DNA from: Acidobacteriota bacterium
Lineage (GTDB): Bacteria > Acidobacteriota > Terriglobia > Bryobacterales > Bryobacteraceae
Reading direction: 5' to 3'
Length of the DNA: 6,673 bases
NCBI GenBank assembly: GCA_026394095.1
Contig: JAPKYY010000070.1
Location: 1-6,673 of the forward strand
This document shows positions 1 to 6,672 of the stretch, in pieces. Position numbers and translations under genes: made by a program. The notes under the pieces are model-generated. The model saw only the letters and a list, made by a program, of their open reading frames with translations. It was not told where the DNA came from and did no database searches. Every line of letters starts with the position of its first letter. The first letter of the stretch is position 1.

Positions 1-1047
1 ATCGGCGGAAGCCACGGCAAGACAACAACCACTTCGATGACCGCCACCATCCTCGCAAATGGTGGCCTCGACCCAACAGTAGTGGTCGGCGGCCGGGTCA
101 GCACAATGGGCGGCTCCAACGCCCGCGTCGGCCAGAGCGACCTGCTCGTCGTTGAGAGCGACGAAAGCGACGGCAGCTTCCTCAAGCTTGCCCCGATCAT
201 TGCCGTAGTCACCAACATCGATCGCGAGCACCTCGACTATTACAAGACCTTCGAGCGGGTTCTCCAGAGCTTCACCGACTTCGTCAATCGTGTCCCCTTC
301 TACGGCACCTCGATCCTTTGCATCGACGACGAGAATGTCCAGCGCATCATGCCTGACATCCGCCGCCGCGTGGTCACCTACGGCACGACGCCGCAAGCTG
401 ACCTTATGATCCGCAACATCGAGATGGGCAAAGCGTCTTCTTCCTTTGAGATCCACCGCCGGGGCGAGAACCTCGGCCGCTTTGTTGTAAACGTCACCGG
501 GGCACACAACATCCTGAACTCCACGGCATCGATTGCCGTCTCGCTGGAGCTGGGCCTCGAACCTTCGGTGATTGCCTCAGGCCTCGCGGCCTTCCAGGGT
601 GTCGACCGCCGCTTCCAGTTCAAGGGCGAAGTCGCTGGAGTGACAGTCATCGACGACTACGGCCACCATCCGACAGAAGTCCGCGCAACTCTTAACGCCG
701 CTCGCCAGCGCCAGTTCGACAAGATCCACGTCCTCTTCCAGCCACATCGCTACACCCGAACTCAAATCCTGATGGACGAATTCGCCCGCAGCTTCTTCGA
801 CGCCGACAGTGTCACCCTGCTCGACATCTATGCCGCCAGCGAAGCACCCATCGAAGGTGTCACCACCTCGGCTTTGATTGAGAAGATGCGCGCCTCGGGC
901 CAGCGCGAAGTCGACTACGCACCCAGCCTCGAAGCTGCAGCCAGGATGCTGGCCACTAAAGCAAAACCAGGCGAAATGATCTTGACCCTCGGTGCCGGCA
1001 CCGTCTCCCAAACCGGCGAACTGATCCTCGCGGAGCTACGCAAATGA
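1..1047 (+). CDS. murC: UDP-N-acetylmuramate--L-alanine ligase MurC, 5'-truncated by the window edge
   Basis: MurC is the cytoplasmic Mur ligase that uses ATP to add L-alanine to UDP-MurNAc, the first amino-acid step of peptidoglycan stem-peptide synthesis. The reading frame is open from base 1 and starts inside the ATP-binding P-loop (GSHGKTTTT, visible residues 3-11). By comparison with the family, about 110-120 N-terminal residues of the UDP-binding domain lie upstream. Visible Mur-ligase motifs, numbered from base 1, are ESDESDGSF (52-60), TNIDREH (71-77), GAHN (167-170), the FQGVDRRF segment (198-205), DDYGHHPTE (218-226), FQPHRYTRT (246-254) and the C-terminal LGAGTVSQTGE (330-340). DDYGHHPTE and the PHRYTR segment separate MurC from MurD, MurE and MurF. 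The TGA stop overlaps the ftsQ ATG in an ATGA arrangement, indicating translational coupling. The first internal ATG at base 37 is not the start because it cuts the P-loop. Identification is very secure. Confidence 0.97.
   Translation: MGGSHGKTTTTSMTATILANGGLDPTVVVGGRVSTMGGSNARVGQSDLLVVESDESDGSFLKLAPIIAVVTNIDREHLDYYKTFERVLQSFTDFVNRVPFYGTSILCIDDENVQRIMPDIRRRVVTYGTTPQADLMIRNIEMGKASSSFEIHRRGENLGRFVVNVTGAHNILNSTASIAVSLELGLEPSVIASGLAAFQGVDRRFQFKGEVAGVTVIDDYGHHPTEVRATLNAARQRQFDKIHVLFQPHRYTRTQILMDEFARSFFDADSVTLLDIYAASEAPIEGVTTSALIEKMRASGQREVDYAPSLEAAARMLATKAKPGEMILTLGAGTVSQTGELILAELRK
1032..1035 (+). promoter_or_regulatory. Shine-Dalgarno for ftsQ, inside the end of murC
   Basis: GGAG lies 8 nt upstream of the ATG at 1044, within the last codons of murC. 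It supports the ATG at 1044 as the ftsQ start and coupled translation from the murC ribosome. Confidence 0.6.
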
Positions 1048-1898
1048 AGAAACAAACCCCGCCAGACATCTCGAAGATCCTCAGCAGGGGAGTCATGGCC
1101 TGCGCCCTGATCGTAGCCATCGGAGGCGGCGTCCTCCTTGAAGGTCAGGTTGAGCGCTACTTCATGCGTGACACCCGCTTCGCCCTCGAACGCGCAACTG
1201 AGTACGGCGACCCTCCACCAAACCTCAAGATCGAAGGCCTCAAGCACACTGACAAAGAGATGATCCTCAAGGTCTTTGAAGAAGACCTCGGCCGCAGCGT
1301 CTTCATGCTGCCCCTGGACAAGCGCCGGATTGAGCTCATGTCCAAGCCCTGGGTTAAAGATGCGACCATTGCCCGCCTCTGGCCGAATCTGATCACCGTC
1401 AGAATCGAAGAACGCAAGCCCGTCGCTTTCGTCAAACGCGGAGGCGGCGCTGAAACAACCGTTATCGATGCTGAGGGAGTCCTGATGGAAGCCCCTCCTT
1501 CGGCCACCTTTAGCCTGCCAGTGGTTGAGGGTGTTGGCCCTGAGGTCGAAGAAGACGCCCGCCGCCTGCGCATGCGCCGTGTGGAACGCCTGATCAAGGA
1601 CCTTGGCGAGCACGTCAAGGAGATCGGCGAGATTGACAGCACCGATAGCGAGAACCTCCGCGTCGTCCAGCCCTTCAAGGGCCGCGCAGTCACCCTGATC
1701 CTTGGCAATCGTAATTTCAAGATGCGTTATGAGAACTTCCTTTCCATGGCCGACCAGCTCATGGAGAAGCTCCCGAACGCCATTACCTTCGACCTGCGTC
1801 TAGAGGAGCAGGTTACAGCCGCCGAAGAGCGCATCCCGGAGCCCAAGACAGCCCCCATCGTTGAAGAGAGGAAAGCGAGGAAGAATCGTGGCCGATAA
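1044..1898 (+). CDS. ftsQ: Cell division protein FtsQ (POTRA-domain divisome scaffold)
   Basis: FtsQ is a bitopic inner-membrane protein that, in the studied systems, joins FtsB and FtsL and helps recruit and control the septal synthase FtsW-FtsI. This 284-residue protein has a short basic cytoplasmic N-terminus, one membrane segment at about residues 17-34 and then a periplasmic part. Residues about 60-129 fit an FtsQ-type POTRA domain: LKIEGL, then a DLGRSVFMLPL stretch, PWVKDATIARLWPN (102-115), and the IEERKPVAF strand (121-129). Residues about 130-254 fit the FtsQ beta domain, with the IDAEGVLM element (141-148) and closing TFDLRLEEQV (248-257), matching the family's DLR-x-x-x-QV ending. 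The tail (about 258-284) is charged, with Pro and then Lys/Arg residues, and probably disordered. Its start overlaps murC by 4 bp and its TAA overlaps the ftsA start by 11 bp. FtsQ diverges quickly in sequence, so position in the cluster is part of the case. Confidence 0.93.
   Translation: MKKQTPPDISKILSRGVMACALIVAIGGGVLLEGQVERYFMRDTRFALERATEYGDPPPNLKIEGLKHTDKEMILKVFEEDLGRSVFMLPLDKRRIELMSKPWVKDATIARLWPNLITVRIEERKPVAFVKRGGGAETTVIDAEGVLMEAPPSATFSLPVVEGVGPEVEEDARRLRMRRVERLIKDLGEHVKEIGEIDSTDSENLRVVQPFKGRAVTLILGNRNFKMRYENFLSMADQLMEKLPNAITFDLRLEEQVTAAEERIPEPKTAPIVEERKARKNRGR
1877..1881 (+). promoter_or_regulatory. Shine-Dalgarno deciding the ftsA GTG start
   Basis: GAGGA lies 6 nt before the GTG at 1888 and within the 3' end of ftsQ. 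It favours GTG 1888 over the in-frame TTG at 1861, which would add nine mostly basic residues not expected at an FtsA N-terminus. Confidence 0.6.
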
Positions 1899-3087
1899 GA
1901 AGAACTATGCAGTGGGTCTTGATGTCGGCAGCGCCTGGACGCGCTGCCTGATCACCGAGGTCGTCGATGGCGGCCTTGAGTTTCGTGGCCATGGCCACTT
2001 CGAATCCAAGGGCTGGCTAAAGGGTCGAGTTAGCGACCAGCACGCCATCAGCGAGAACATCCGGTGGGCTGTTCAAATGGCTGAATGTCAGGCTCTGGTC
2101 TCGGTCAGCGGTGTCGTCGCCGGCCTGGGCGGGAGCGGCATCGACGGCATGACTTCACGCGGGGTTTACGAATTCGGCCGTCCTCGCCAGATCGACTCCG
2201 GTGACATGACTTACGTCGTCAAGCAGGCTGCAGAGGTCAAGCTTGAGCACGACCGTATGATCCTGCAGGTTTGCCCACAGGACTTTATCGTCGATGGCCG
2301 CGCCAACATCAGCAACCCCAAGGGGATGTCTGCTTCGCGCTTTGAGGCCCACGTCCATCTGGTTACAGCCAGCGAACAGGAACACAGCGTTATTCAGAAC
2401 GCAGTGAATGAAGCCCATCTTGCGATGGATGAATCGATCTTTGAACCGATTGCTGCCGCTTACTGCGCAACGTCTGAAGGCGAGCGCGAACACGGTGTGG
2501 GCATCATCGACATCGGCGCACACTCAACAGACGTAGCGCTCTATGCAGGCGAGGCCCTGGTGGGCAGCTTCAGCGTCGGCATCGGTGGTGACCACTTCAC
2601 CAAAGATCTCGCATACTATCTCACCAGCAGCCGCGAGGACGCGCAGTTGCTTAAGGAAGAATTTGGCTGCGCCCTGCTTGGTCTATCAAGCGGTAACACT
2701 TTGATCGAAGTGCCTGGGGCTGAAGGCCGCGAAGCCCGCGAGATCTCGCGCTGGCAGATTGTCGAGATCCTCGAAGCCCGCGCCGAGCAGCTCTTTCAGG
2801 TGATCCGCAAGGAAATCGGCCGTCTCGGCATGGACGGCAATCTGCAGGAAGGTGTTGTGCTCACTGGCGGCGGCGCGAAGCTGCCCGGCATGCTCGACAT
2901 CGCTGAACGTGAACTGAACTGCCCCTCTCGCAACGGACTGCCCGATGCGATCAACAACTGGCCCGACGAATTGCTGAGCCCCGAATGGACCACTGTGGCA
3001 GGGCTCGCAATGTACGCTGGCCGTATGAAACTGCGCCGTGACGGCAAGCGTAGAACGCCGCGGCTCTTGAATCTGGTGCTGCGCTAA
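1888..3087 (+). CDS. ftsA: Cell division protein FtsA (actin-like Z-ring membrane tether)
   Basis: FtsA is an actin/Hsp70-fold ATP-binding protein that polymerises on the inner face of the membrane, binds the FtsZ C-terminal peptide and recruits later divisome proteins. The product is 399 residues from the GTG at 1888. Seen in order: the phosphate-1 loop GLDVGSAWT (residues 10-18), an SHS2 (1C) region at about 75-160, the EPIAAAYCA element (186-194), the phosphate-2 loop GIIDIGAHSTDVAL (205-218), the GSFSVGIGGDHFTKDLA stretch (226-242), and the adenosine motif VVLTGGGAKLPGM (323-335). The last 20 residues are strongly basic and end in a short hydrophobic PRLLNLVLR, a plausible membrane-targeting helix, although it lacks the tryptophans of the E. 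coli version. The start overlaps ftsQ by 11 bp; the start choice rests on the Shine-Dalgarno spacing and on the phosphate-1 loop beginning about 10 residues in, as is usual. ftsZ follows immediately, the standard pairing. Confidence 0.96.
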   Translation: MADKKNYAVGLDVGSAWTRCLITEVVDGGLEFRGHGHFESKGWLKGRVSDQHAISENIRWAVQMAECQALVSVSGVVAGLGGSGIDGMTSRGVYEFGRPRQIDSGDMTYVVKQAAEVKLEHDRMILQVCPQDFIVDGRANISNPKGMSASRFEAHVHLVTASEQEHSVIQNAVNEAHLAMDESIFEPIAAAYCATSEGEREHGVGIIDIGAHSTDVALYAGEALVGSFSVGIGGDHFTKDLAYYLTSSREDAQLLKEEFGCALLGLSSGNTLIEVPGAEGREAREISRWQIVEILEARAEQLFQVIRKEIGRLGMDGNLQEGVVLTGGGAKLPGMLDIAERELNCPSRNGLPDAINNWPDELLSPEWTTVAGLAMYAGRMKLRRDGKRRTPRLLNLVLR

Positions 3088-3092
3088 GGAGG
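3086..3092 (+). promoter_or_regulatory. Strong Shine-Dalgarno for ftsZ overlapping the ftsA stop
   Basis: AAGGAGG is a near-perfect match to the anti-Shine-Dalgarno sequence, and its first two bases belong to the ftsA TAA. Two consecutive ATGs follow. The spacer is 2 nt to the ATG at 3095 and 5 nt to the one at 3098, so the second is the better start. This is the best ribosome binding site in the window, consistent with the high FtsZ-to-FtsA ratio usual in bacteria. Confidence 0.8.
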
Positions 3093-3097
3093 CAATG

Positions 3098-4309
3098 ATG
3101 GAACTGAAATTCTCACTTGAAGACGACTTCTCACTCAACACCAAGATCAAGGTAATCGGTGTCGGCGGCGGCGGTAGCAACGCCGTGGCCCGGATGATGG
3201 ATGCTGGCCTCAAGGGCGTTGAGTTCTACATTCTCAACACCGACAAACAGGCGCTGCAGGCGTCTCCTGTGCCAAACAAGCTGGCAATCGGATCGAAGAT
3301 CACCAATGGCCTCGGCGCTGGCGCAGACCCGGCGATCGGCCGCAATGCGGCTCTCGAAGACACCGACAAGATCATCGAGATCCTTGAAGGCGCAGACATG
3401 GTCTTCGTCACTGCCGGCCTTGGTGGCGGTACCGGCACTGGGGCCGCGCACGTCGTTGCTGCGCTAGCCCGCGAGCTGAACGCACTGACCGATGCCGTTG
3501 TCACCAAGCCCTATGAGTTTGAAGGGCCGCGACGCAAGAAGTGTGGCGAGCGGGGATTGAGCGACCTCGCTGCTGCTGTCGACACCGTAATCCCGATCCC
3601 GAATTACCGGCTGCTCTCGCTCGTCCCCAAAGGGACCAGCTTCTTTGAAGCCTTCCGGATCGCCGATGACGTGCTGCGTCAGGCTGTGCAGGGTATCAGC
3701 GACATCATCACGACTCCCGGCTTGATCAACCGTGACTTTTCTGACATCAAGAGCATCATGACGGGCATGGGCTACGCCATGATGGGCACGGCGTCGGCTA
3801 CAGGAGCCAATGCTGCATTGCTCGCAGCTGAGCAGGCCATCAGCAGCCCGCTGCTCGAAGAAGGCGGCGTGCGTGGCGCACGCGGCATTCTGATCAACAT
3901 CACCGGCTCAAGCCGTCTTGGCTTGCACGAGGTAAACGAGGCCTGTTCACTGATCCGCAAGGCAGCCAGCTTTGAGGATGTTCAGATCAACTTTGGCGTT
4001 GTCATGAACGAGAACATGGGCGAAGAGGTAAAGATCACGGTCATCGCGACCGGCTTCGAGCGTGAGTCACTGCCGCAGATTGAACGGCGAGTAAGACAGG
4101 CCGAGGCGATTACGATCGAGCCACCTATGGTGATGGCGGCCAGTGCTGGAGTGACCAGCAACGCCTTCACGAACTACGAGCCGCCGCCAATCGTTATGGA
4201 GCCTGAGCCTGAGCCGATTCCCGTTGAGATACCCAAGGTAGTCGAAGAAGAGACTGACGACTACGACGTTCCCGCTTTCCTCAAGCGCGAACGCCGCCTA
4301 TTCCAGTAG
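3098..4309 (+). CDS. ftsZ: Cell division protein FtsZ (tubulin-like GTPase), somewhat divergent
   Basis: FtsZ polymerises with GTP into the cytoplasmic Z-ring that organises division. The product is 403 residues from ATG 3098 (404 if ATG 3095 is used). The N-terminal GTPase domain shows GVGGGGSN (residues 21-28), NTDKQAL (47-53), NGLGAGADPAIGRNAA (70-85), the tubulin signature GGGTGTG (109-115), TKPYEFEG (136-143) and IPNYRLL (167-173). The T7 synergy loop INRDFSDIK (210-218) keeps both catalytic acidic residues, D213 and D216. The C-terminal domain includes ISSPLLE and GARGILINITG (260-270). A Pro/Glu-rich linker (about 360-388) leads to the conserved peptide YDVPAFLKRE (389-398), the expected FtsA-binding site. 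Oddities are His117 where Pro normally follows GTGTGAA, Asp132 in the strand before the TKP motif, and Pro166 in the strand before IPN. It is the last gene of the operon and directly follows ftsA. Identity is certain; functional divergence is only inferred. Confidence 0.97.
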   Translation: MELKFSLEDDFSLNTKIKVIGVGGGGSNAVARMMDAGLKGVEFYILNTDKQALQASPVPNKLAIGSKITNGLGAGADPAIGRNAALEDTDKIIEILEGADMVFVTAGLGGGTGTGAAHVVAALARELNALTDAVVTKPYEFEGPRRKKCGERGLSDLAAAVDTVIPIPNYRLLSLVPKGTSFFEAFRIADDVLRQAVQGISDIITTPGLINRDFSDIKSIMTGMGYAMMGTASATGANAALLAAEQAISSPLLEEGGVRGARGILINITGSSRLGLHEVNEACSLIRKAASFEDVQINFGVVMNENMGEEVKITVIATGFERESLPQIERRVRQAEAITIEPPMVMAASAGVTSNAFTNYEPPPIVMEPEPEPIPVEIPKVVEEETDDYDVPAFLKRERRLFQ

Positions 4310-4313
4310 ACGC
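4310..4313. other. 4 bp convergent junction between ftsZ and the aldo/keto reductase gene
   Basis: The TAG of ftsZ ends at 4309 and the reverse-strand TAA begins at 4314. The gap has no room for a terminator hairpin, and I saw no GC-rich stem with a T-run close to either stop. An 8 bp palindrome, GCTTAAGC (4312-4319), covers the junction but is too short to call a terminator. The transcripts probably overlap or end inside the opposing gene. Confidence 0.7.
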
Positions 4314-5246
4314 TTAAGCATCTACGTGGTCGTGGAAGAAGGTGTCGATGGACGCTTTGTACTCACTCAACTGACCGTTGAGGCCATTCATCTCGGTACG
4401 TGACATCGGCTGGAAGGCTTTGGCAATGGAGACATTCTGCTCAAGATGTTCCACCTTGGGCATACCAAGAATAACTGCGCCTACTGGCAGACTCAGCGAG
4501 TAGCGGATCAGGTTGTCGACTGAGGTCTTTCCGTTCAACTTCTCCTGGGCGAAGATCTTCATCGCGGTAACGCCCATCTTCTTGCGCAGAGCGACGGGTA
4601 GCGCGAGAGTCTCGAAGCTGTCGGTTGCAGGATTACCGTCGTTGCGGGCCTGGCCGATGCGGGCGGCGTTGAGGGCAAACTGTGTGACGTTGAAGTCATG
4701 CCGCTCGAGGGCCATCTTGAGCACCTTCGGGTCTGTATGGCAGGAGACACCCACGTTGTGGACTACCTTCTGGTCGCGCATCTTGTAGAGCATGTTCAGG
4801 ACGCCGTCCTTTGCTTCGATGGCAGCGAGGTCTTCTTCTGTGGTGAGGGAGTGGATCTGGACGGTGTTGAAGTGGTCAGTCTGGCAGCGCTTGAGGGAGC
4901 CTTCGAGGATGCGCATCGCGGCGTCGCCGTTGCGGGCCGGGAGTTTGGTGACGAGATAGACGTCTTTGCGGCGCGCGCCGAGGGCTTTGCCTACGCGGGT
5001 TTCACTGAGGCCAGCGCCGTAGTCATAGGCGGTATCGAAGTAGGTGATGCCAAGGTCGAGAGCCTTGTGGATAACGGCGATCGCGTCGTCTTCATTCTTG
5101 TAGGCCAGGAAGCGGCTTCCGCAACCGAAGCCGACGATCGAGATTCGCTTGCCGGTCTGGCCAAACAAACGAGTGGGCATGGGGGAAGCTGCGCTCAAAG
5201 CTGCTGCGGCTGAGGTGCCTAGGAAGAAGCGACGGGATTGGCTCAT
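4314..5246 (-). CDS. Aldo/keto reductase family protein with Tat signal peptide
   Basis: This is an NAD(P)H-dependent oxidoreductase of the aldo/keto reductase (TIM-barrel) superfamily, 310 residues; the substrate cannot be told from sequence. The N-terminus carries a twin-arginine motif, SRRFFLG (residues 4-10), followed by an Ala-rich hydrophobic stretch, so export by Tat, probably already folded with cofactor, is likely. The barrel begins at about residue 33 with ISIVGFGCG. The catalytic tetrad appears intact: D71 and Y76 in FDTAYDYG, K101 in LVTKLPA and H132 in VQIHSL. GVSCHT (166-171) is the usual following strand, and IRYSLSLP (247-254) with VILGMPKVEHLEQN (258-271) is the C-terminal cofactor-binding region. 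The ATG at 5246 is chosen because the Tat motif begins four residues in; the frame continues upstream to 5342 only through a TTG and an internal ATG, with no sensible signal sequence. No clear Shine-Dalgarno precedes it. It is oriented against the dcw genes, so a role in division is not suggested. Confidence 0.92.
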   Translation of the reverse strand: MSQSRRFFLGTSAAAALSAASPMPTRLFGQTGKRISIVGFGCGSRFLAYKNEDDAIAVIHKALDLGITYFDTAYDYGAGLSETRVGKALGARRKDVYLVTKLPARNGDAAMRILEGSLKRCQTDHFNTVQIHSLTTEEDLAAIEAKDGVLNMLYKMRDQKVVHNVGVSCHTDPKVLKMALERHDFNVTQFALNAARIGQARNDGNPATDSFETLALPVALRKKMGVTAMKIFAQEKLNGKTSVDNLIRYSLSLPVGAVILGMPKVEHLEQNVSIAKAFQPMSRTEMNGLNGQLSEYKASIDTFFHDHVDA

Positions 5247-5285
5247 TTGAGGACCAGAATACACTAAAGAGATGAAGCTAGTCAT
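5238..5285. promoter_or_regulatory. Possible overlapping divergent promoters for the reductase and peptidase genes
   Basis: The two start codons are only 25 bp apart. On the + strand, TTGGCT (5238-5243), a 16 bp spacer and TACACT (5260-5265) resemble -35 and -10 elements and would place the start of transcription near 5272, the peptidase ATG itself. On the - strand, ATGACT (5285-5280), an 18 bp spacer and TATTCT (5261-5256) resemble a promoter starting about 3 nt before the reductase ATG. Each box matches only four of six sigma-70 consensus positions, so this is tentative. Confidence 0.3.
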
Positions 5286-6672
5286 AGGGTTGTTGTGTCT
5301 GTCGCTTGGCGCGGCCGAGTTAGTGAAGGAAGCGGATGCCAAGGCGCTTAGCGCGATTGTGTCTTTTTTGGCGAGTGATTCCCTGGAAGGACGGGAGACG
5401 CCCTCGGCAGGGCAGACGATTGCGGCCGACTATATTGCAAGTGAGTTTCGGCGGGCGGGGCTGAAGGCCTCCTTTCAGGATGCGAAGGTCTCGGTGCGCC
5501 GGGTTGTGCGGGACGGCTTCGACGTTAGCCTCAGCGATGGAACCAAGACTGTGAAGGTGCCGGTGGAGACGGCGTTCTGGACCGCAGGGCCGAAGGTTGA
5601 ACTGAGCGGGGCGGCGGTGAAGGTAGTGAAGATGGCTGAGTTGCGGGAGCTCAAGACGGAAGGGATTGAGCCGGTTGTGCTGATCGAAGGGCCGGGAGGG
5701 CCGGGCTTGCAGCAGGCGGTGACGAGGCTTTCAGCAGCGGGCGTGAAGGTGGTGATCCTGGTAGGGATCCCGATGGCACTACCGATCCAGACGCTCGAGT
5801 TTGATGACCAGCCCAAGCTGGGTCTGGTGATGTTGCGCACGAGTAATACCGAAGCTGAGGCGATGCTCAAGAGCGGCGGGGCGCTGAAGCTCAGTGCCAA
5901 GATTGCCGAGGCTTCTGCTTCGAATGACGTGGCTCGCAATGTGATCGGCATTCTTCCCGGTAGCGACCCCAAGCTGAAAGACGAGTATGTGGTGCTGACA
6001 GCGCATTACGACCACTTGGGGATCCGCCCGAACAACACTGGCGACAAGGTGTACAACGGGGCGAACGATAACGCCAGCGGGGTAGCGGGCGTGATCGAGA
6101 GTGCACGGCTGATCGGACAACTGGCGACGGCACCGAAGCGGAGCATTATGTTTGTGGCCTTCTTTGGCGAAGAGCGAGGCCTGCTCGGCAGCCGTTACTT
6201 CGTGCGGCACCCCGTCGTTCCGCTGGCGAAGATGGTGGCCAATATCAACCTCGAACAGATTGGCAGGACGGATTCAAGCGAAGGCCCGAATGTGGGCCAG
6301 GTGAACCTGACCGGGTATCATTTCTCAACGATTCACAAGTATGTCGAAGAGGCCGGTAAGGCAACGGACCTCAAGATCGTGAAGCATGAGAAGTTCAGCG
6401 ACCCTTACTTCAATGCGAGCGACAATGCCGCGTTTGCTCCGGTGGGGGTGCCTTCGACTACGATGAGCGTGACCTATGCCTTCCCTGACTATCATCAGCT
6501 TGGGGATGAGTGGGAGAAGATCGACTATGCCAATATGGCCAAGGTGACCCGGGCGATTGCGCAGGGAACCTTCCTTGCGGCTGATGCAGCGGAGAGAGTG
6601 AGCTGGAATGCGGATGAGCCGAAGACGAAGGCTTACCGCGAGGCGGCAGAGAAGCTCCTCCAGGCGAAGTAA
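5272..6672 (+). CDS. Secreted M28-family zinc metallopeptidase (aminopeptidase-like) with PA-type insert
   Basis: This is a 466-residue, apparently complete M28 peptidase, a family of di-zinc exopeptidases, most of them aminopeptidases. The first 15 residues (MKLVIGLLCLSLGAA) form a short Sec-type signal peptide with a possible cut after Ala15; there is no lipobox cysteine in the right context. Residues about 20-70 form the usual N-terminal helices (FLASDSLEGRETPSAG), and about 100-215 resemble a protease-associated (PA) insert. The peptidase core holds all expected metal and catalytic positions: H245 and D247 in AHYDHLG, D266 in NDNASG, E300 (catalytic base) and E301 in GEERGLLGS, E328 in NINLEQIGR where Asp is commoner, and H408 in DYHQLGD. 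SDNAAFAPVGVPS (383-395) is another M28 hallmark. The ATG at 5272 is the first after an in-frame stop at 5248 and directly precedes the signal peptide; no good Shine-Dalgarno is seen. Wobble positions are strongly G-rich, unlike murC. The substrate is unknown. Confidence 0.95.
   Translation: MKLVIGLLCLSLGAAELVKEADAKALSAIVSFLASDSLEGRETPSAGQTIAADYIASEFRRAGLKASFQDAKVSVRRVVRDGFDVSLSDGTKTVKVPVETAFWTAGPKVELSGAAVKVVKMAELRELKTEGIEPVVLIEGPGGPGLQQAVTRLSAAGVKVVILVGIPMALPIQTLEFDDQPKLGLVMLRTSNTEAEAMLKSGGALKLSAKIAEASASNDVARNVIGILPGSDPKLKDEYVVLTAHYDHLGIRPNNTGDKVYNGANDNASGVAGVIESARLIGQLATAPKRSIMFVAFFGEERGLLGSRYFVRHPVVPLAKMVANINLEQIGRTDSSEGPNVGQVNLTGYHFSTIHKYVEEAGKATDLKIVKHEKFSDPYFNASDNAAFAPVGVPSTTMSVTYAFPDYHQLGDEWEKIDYANMAKVTRAIAQGTFLAADAAERVSWNADEPKTKAYREAAEKLLQAK

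Noticed and set aside
7..33. MurC P-loop reads GSHGKTTT rather than GTHGKTTT
   Set aside because: Thr to Ser before the invariant His is a conservative change tolerated in the Mur ligases, so it is not evidence of altered function.
915..1720. Long reverse-strand open frames opposite murC and ftsQ
   Set aside because: They lie wholly opposite well-identified genes, show no recognisable motifs and are expected from the C-rich wobble positions of the coding strand.
1861..1887. Upstream TTG start for ftsA adding nine residues
   Set aside because: The GTG at 1888 has a GAGGA Shine-Dalgarno 6 nt upstream and gives the usual short FtsA N-terminus; the extension is basic and unlike the family.
4201..4230. 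Short Glu-Pro repeat in ftsZ, a possible tandem repeat
   Set aside because: It is only a few codons long and falls in the disordered FtsZ linker, which is commonly Pro/Glu-rich.
4312..4319. GCTTAAGC palindrome as a terminator or binding site
   Set aside because: Eight base pairs with no loop and no T-run; a palindrome of this size is expected by chance.
4698..5213. Forward-strand 171-codon open frame opposite the aldo/keto reductase
   Set aside because: It is antisense to a gene with an intact catalytic tetrad, has no recognisable domain and no good ribosome binding site.
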